The notes beneath the pieces were generated by a model. That model made no database searches and was not told the DNA's origin. It worked only from the letters and a program-made list of their open reading frames with translations. Shown piece by piece: positions 14,993 to 16,175 of a stretch of DNA of 16,175 nucleotides. Origin of the DNA: Chrysochromulina parva (Eukaryota > Haptophyta > Prymnesiales > Chrysochromulinaceae); contig PJAB01001230.1 of NCBI GenBank assembly GCA_002887195.1, forward strand, positions 1 through 16,175, written 5' to 3'. A program made the position numbers and the translations under genes. Within the stretch, counting starts at the first letter, position 1. Each line of letters starts with the position of its first letter.

Positions 14993-15979
14993 GACGCGTC
15001 CTCTGTCTCAGTCTCTGTGCCTTTGAAAGCTCAAAGTTGAGAGAGTCTCCCCTGTGCTCTCGCGGCACTCGCGCGAGTACGTACCGGGCTACCTCGTACT
15101 TTCGCAGCAAACGTCGGGTGTATGTTGGACGGCGCTTCTGCAGTATACCAGCGGTTTACTGTAACTATACTGCGTCGTGTCTTAAGGTAGTCGTCCGCTC
15201 GCACTCTTAGGGTAATTTCTTGGGAGCAATAACATGTAAGCCCTACAAGCTACATGACGGCCACAGGTAACCGCACTGCAGTCTGCACACGCGGTTCGAG
15301 TCCCGCTCCCGGAAGGATCAACCCGCTACCCGGCGCCACGACATCGAACCCAAACAGGCCAGGTGCCGGAATGCGGAAACAATGCCGCCCCGTCGGACTC
15401 AGATCTCGGTGGAACGCTACACCTCGCGCCTGGAACGGTGGCCAAACCGGGACCGAGTGGTGGGCGAGGCGTGGCGGCTGGCGCTGTTCAACGCATGGTT
15501 CATCAACGGCCTCCTCCAACCCAACGCTACCTTTGAACGAGAAAAACCCATCGATGCATGCACGAGAAGACGCTCGGCCTGCACAGTCGACGGTAGCAGC
15601 ACCTCTTAGGGACTATGTCGGGACCTCACAGTCCACGAGGTCGCTCCACTGAATCACCGCACTGTTGTACACCTTTTACATACCGCTCGGGACCTAAGTG
15701 TACCGAGGTCGCTCCGATCGGGCACACCGTAGTCCGCACTGTTGTACACCTGCACGGCACCGAGACTGTACAACTGCACCGAGTTGTACACCTGGTGCAT
15801 GGTGTGCGCCACTTTCAACTCCATGCCACCATGTCGCGACGGCACTCACTCGTCGCCAGTTCGATGCGCGCGACGTCCGTGCCTCCACCACCTTTTCCAC
15901 CACCGCCCTGGCCGCCTTCGCCGTCGCCCCCACAGCCATCGCCGCCACCGCCATCACCGCCACCTCCATCGCCTCGTGG
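14993..15979. other. Non-genic region between convergent genes
   Basis: It follows the transporter stop and precedes, on the other strand, the kinase stop, so it should contain both 3' UTRs. No frame here shows recognisable protein features. TGTAA words at 15160 and 15235 could be polyadenylation signals if this alga uses the green-algal type; that is a guess. Short repeats near 15619-15794 are listed separately. Confidence 0.5.
15619..15794. repeat. Imperfect tandem repeat with TTGTACACCT words
   Basis: CGGGACCT occurs at 15619 and 15688. CGCACTGTTGTACACCT occurs at about 15659 and 15735. TTGTACACCT recurs near 15784, preceded by the inverted word TGTACAAC. The unit is about 69-76 bp with indels. 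Confidence 0.7.
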
Positions 15980-16175
15980 CTATCTCGCCGTCAGAGGGAC
16001 CTCGTCCGACGACGCGGGCGTCACAGGCACGATCGGGGGATCGATCGGGGAAAGTAGACCATACGAGGCCATCCACGGGTGCTGCAGCGCCTCCGCCGCA
16101 GTCGGGCGTCCGTCGGGGTCGATGATCAGAAGCGTCTCGGCGAAGTCACTAAAGGAGACCACCTCGCCAAATATG
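15980..16175 (-). CDS. Protein kinase C-terminal end, CAMK-like (5' part off window)
   Basis: The minus frame enters from the right edge and stops at TAG 15980-15982. It gives 64 residues containing FSDFAETLLIIDPDGRPTAA and EALQHPWM, the terminal subdomain XI of a Ser/Thr kinase with its invariant Arg. DPDGRPTAAEALQHPWM is typical of CAMK-group kinases. After it comes a short Pro/Ser-rich tail ending PLTAR. The ATP-binding and catalytic loops would lie beyond 16175, so activity cannot be judged. The gene is convergent with the ShK-transporter gene. Confidence 0.78.
   Translation of the reverse strand, partial: IFGEVVSFSDFAETLLIIDPDGRPTAAEALQHPWMASYGLLSPIDPPIVPVTPASSDEVPLTAR

Noticed and set aside
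15240..15315. tRNA gene suggested by a perfect B-box word GGTTCGAGTCC at 15293-15303.
   Set aside because: No acceptor stem, no A box and no regular T stem could be built around it.
15254..15652. Plus-strand frames of 132 and 75 codons.
   Set aside because: No start context, family motif or splice partner; composition is as expected for GC-rich noncoding DNA.

Overview
The window looks like nuclear DNA of a GC-rich eukaryotic alga. The signs are spliced genes with short GT-AG introns, Ala/Pro/Gly-rich proteins, GCC/GGC runs, and a protein with a possible plastid or secretory leader. A haptophyte (prymnesiophyte) is my best guess. That is inference from composition and style, not from a marker gene.

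Layout. (1) 1-2898, minus strand: one reading frame stays open from an ATG at 2898 to the left edge. It encodes a SBBP-type beta-propeller made of 61-residue repeats, a Pro-rich stalk, one transmembrane helix and a cytoplasmic region. It reads as a cell-surface receptor or adhesion protein whose C-terminus lies outside the window. (2) 2926-9496: an apparently complete DNA transposon bounded by TTAA target-site duplications and perfect 17-bp terminal inverted repeats. It carries two convergent genes. One is a 1,716-residue DDE-type transposase of Kolobok-like pattern. The other is a 364-residue protein whose C-terminus resembles the zinc-binding 'ballast' domain of P2X7 receptors. The element sits 23 bp upstream of the propeller-protein ATG. 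(3) 9501-10496: about 1 kb without a recognisable gene, holding small tandem duplications. (4) 10497-11132, minus: an unrecognised 211-residue protein with an N-terminal leader and two hydrophobic segments. (5) 11317-14992, plus: a nine-exon gene, divergent from (4) across a 184-bp shared promoter region. It joins a signal peptide and a ShK cysteine domain to a nucleotide-sugar-transporter-like multi-span membrane protein of 797 residues. (6) 14993-15979: no gene seen; short repeats. (7) 15980-16175, minus: the C-terminal end of a CAMK-like protein kinase running off the right edge.

The most unusual material is: the TTAA transposon pairing a Kolobok-like transposase with a P2X7-ballast-like protein; the ShK-transporter fusion; and the introns of that fusion gene. 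Intron 1 is bounded by a 32-bp direct duplication that itself supplies both splice sites. Several other introns are filled with 10- or 11-bp tandem units whose core fits the branch-site consensus yUnAy.
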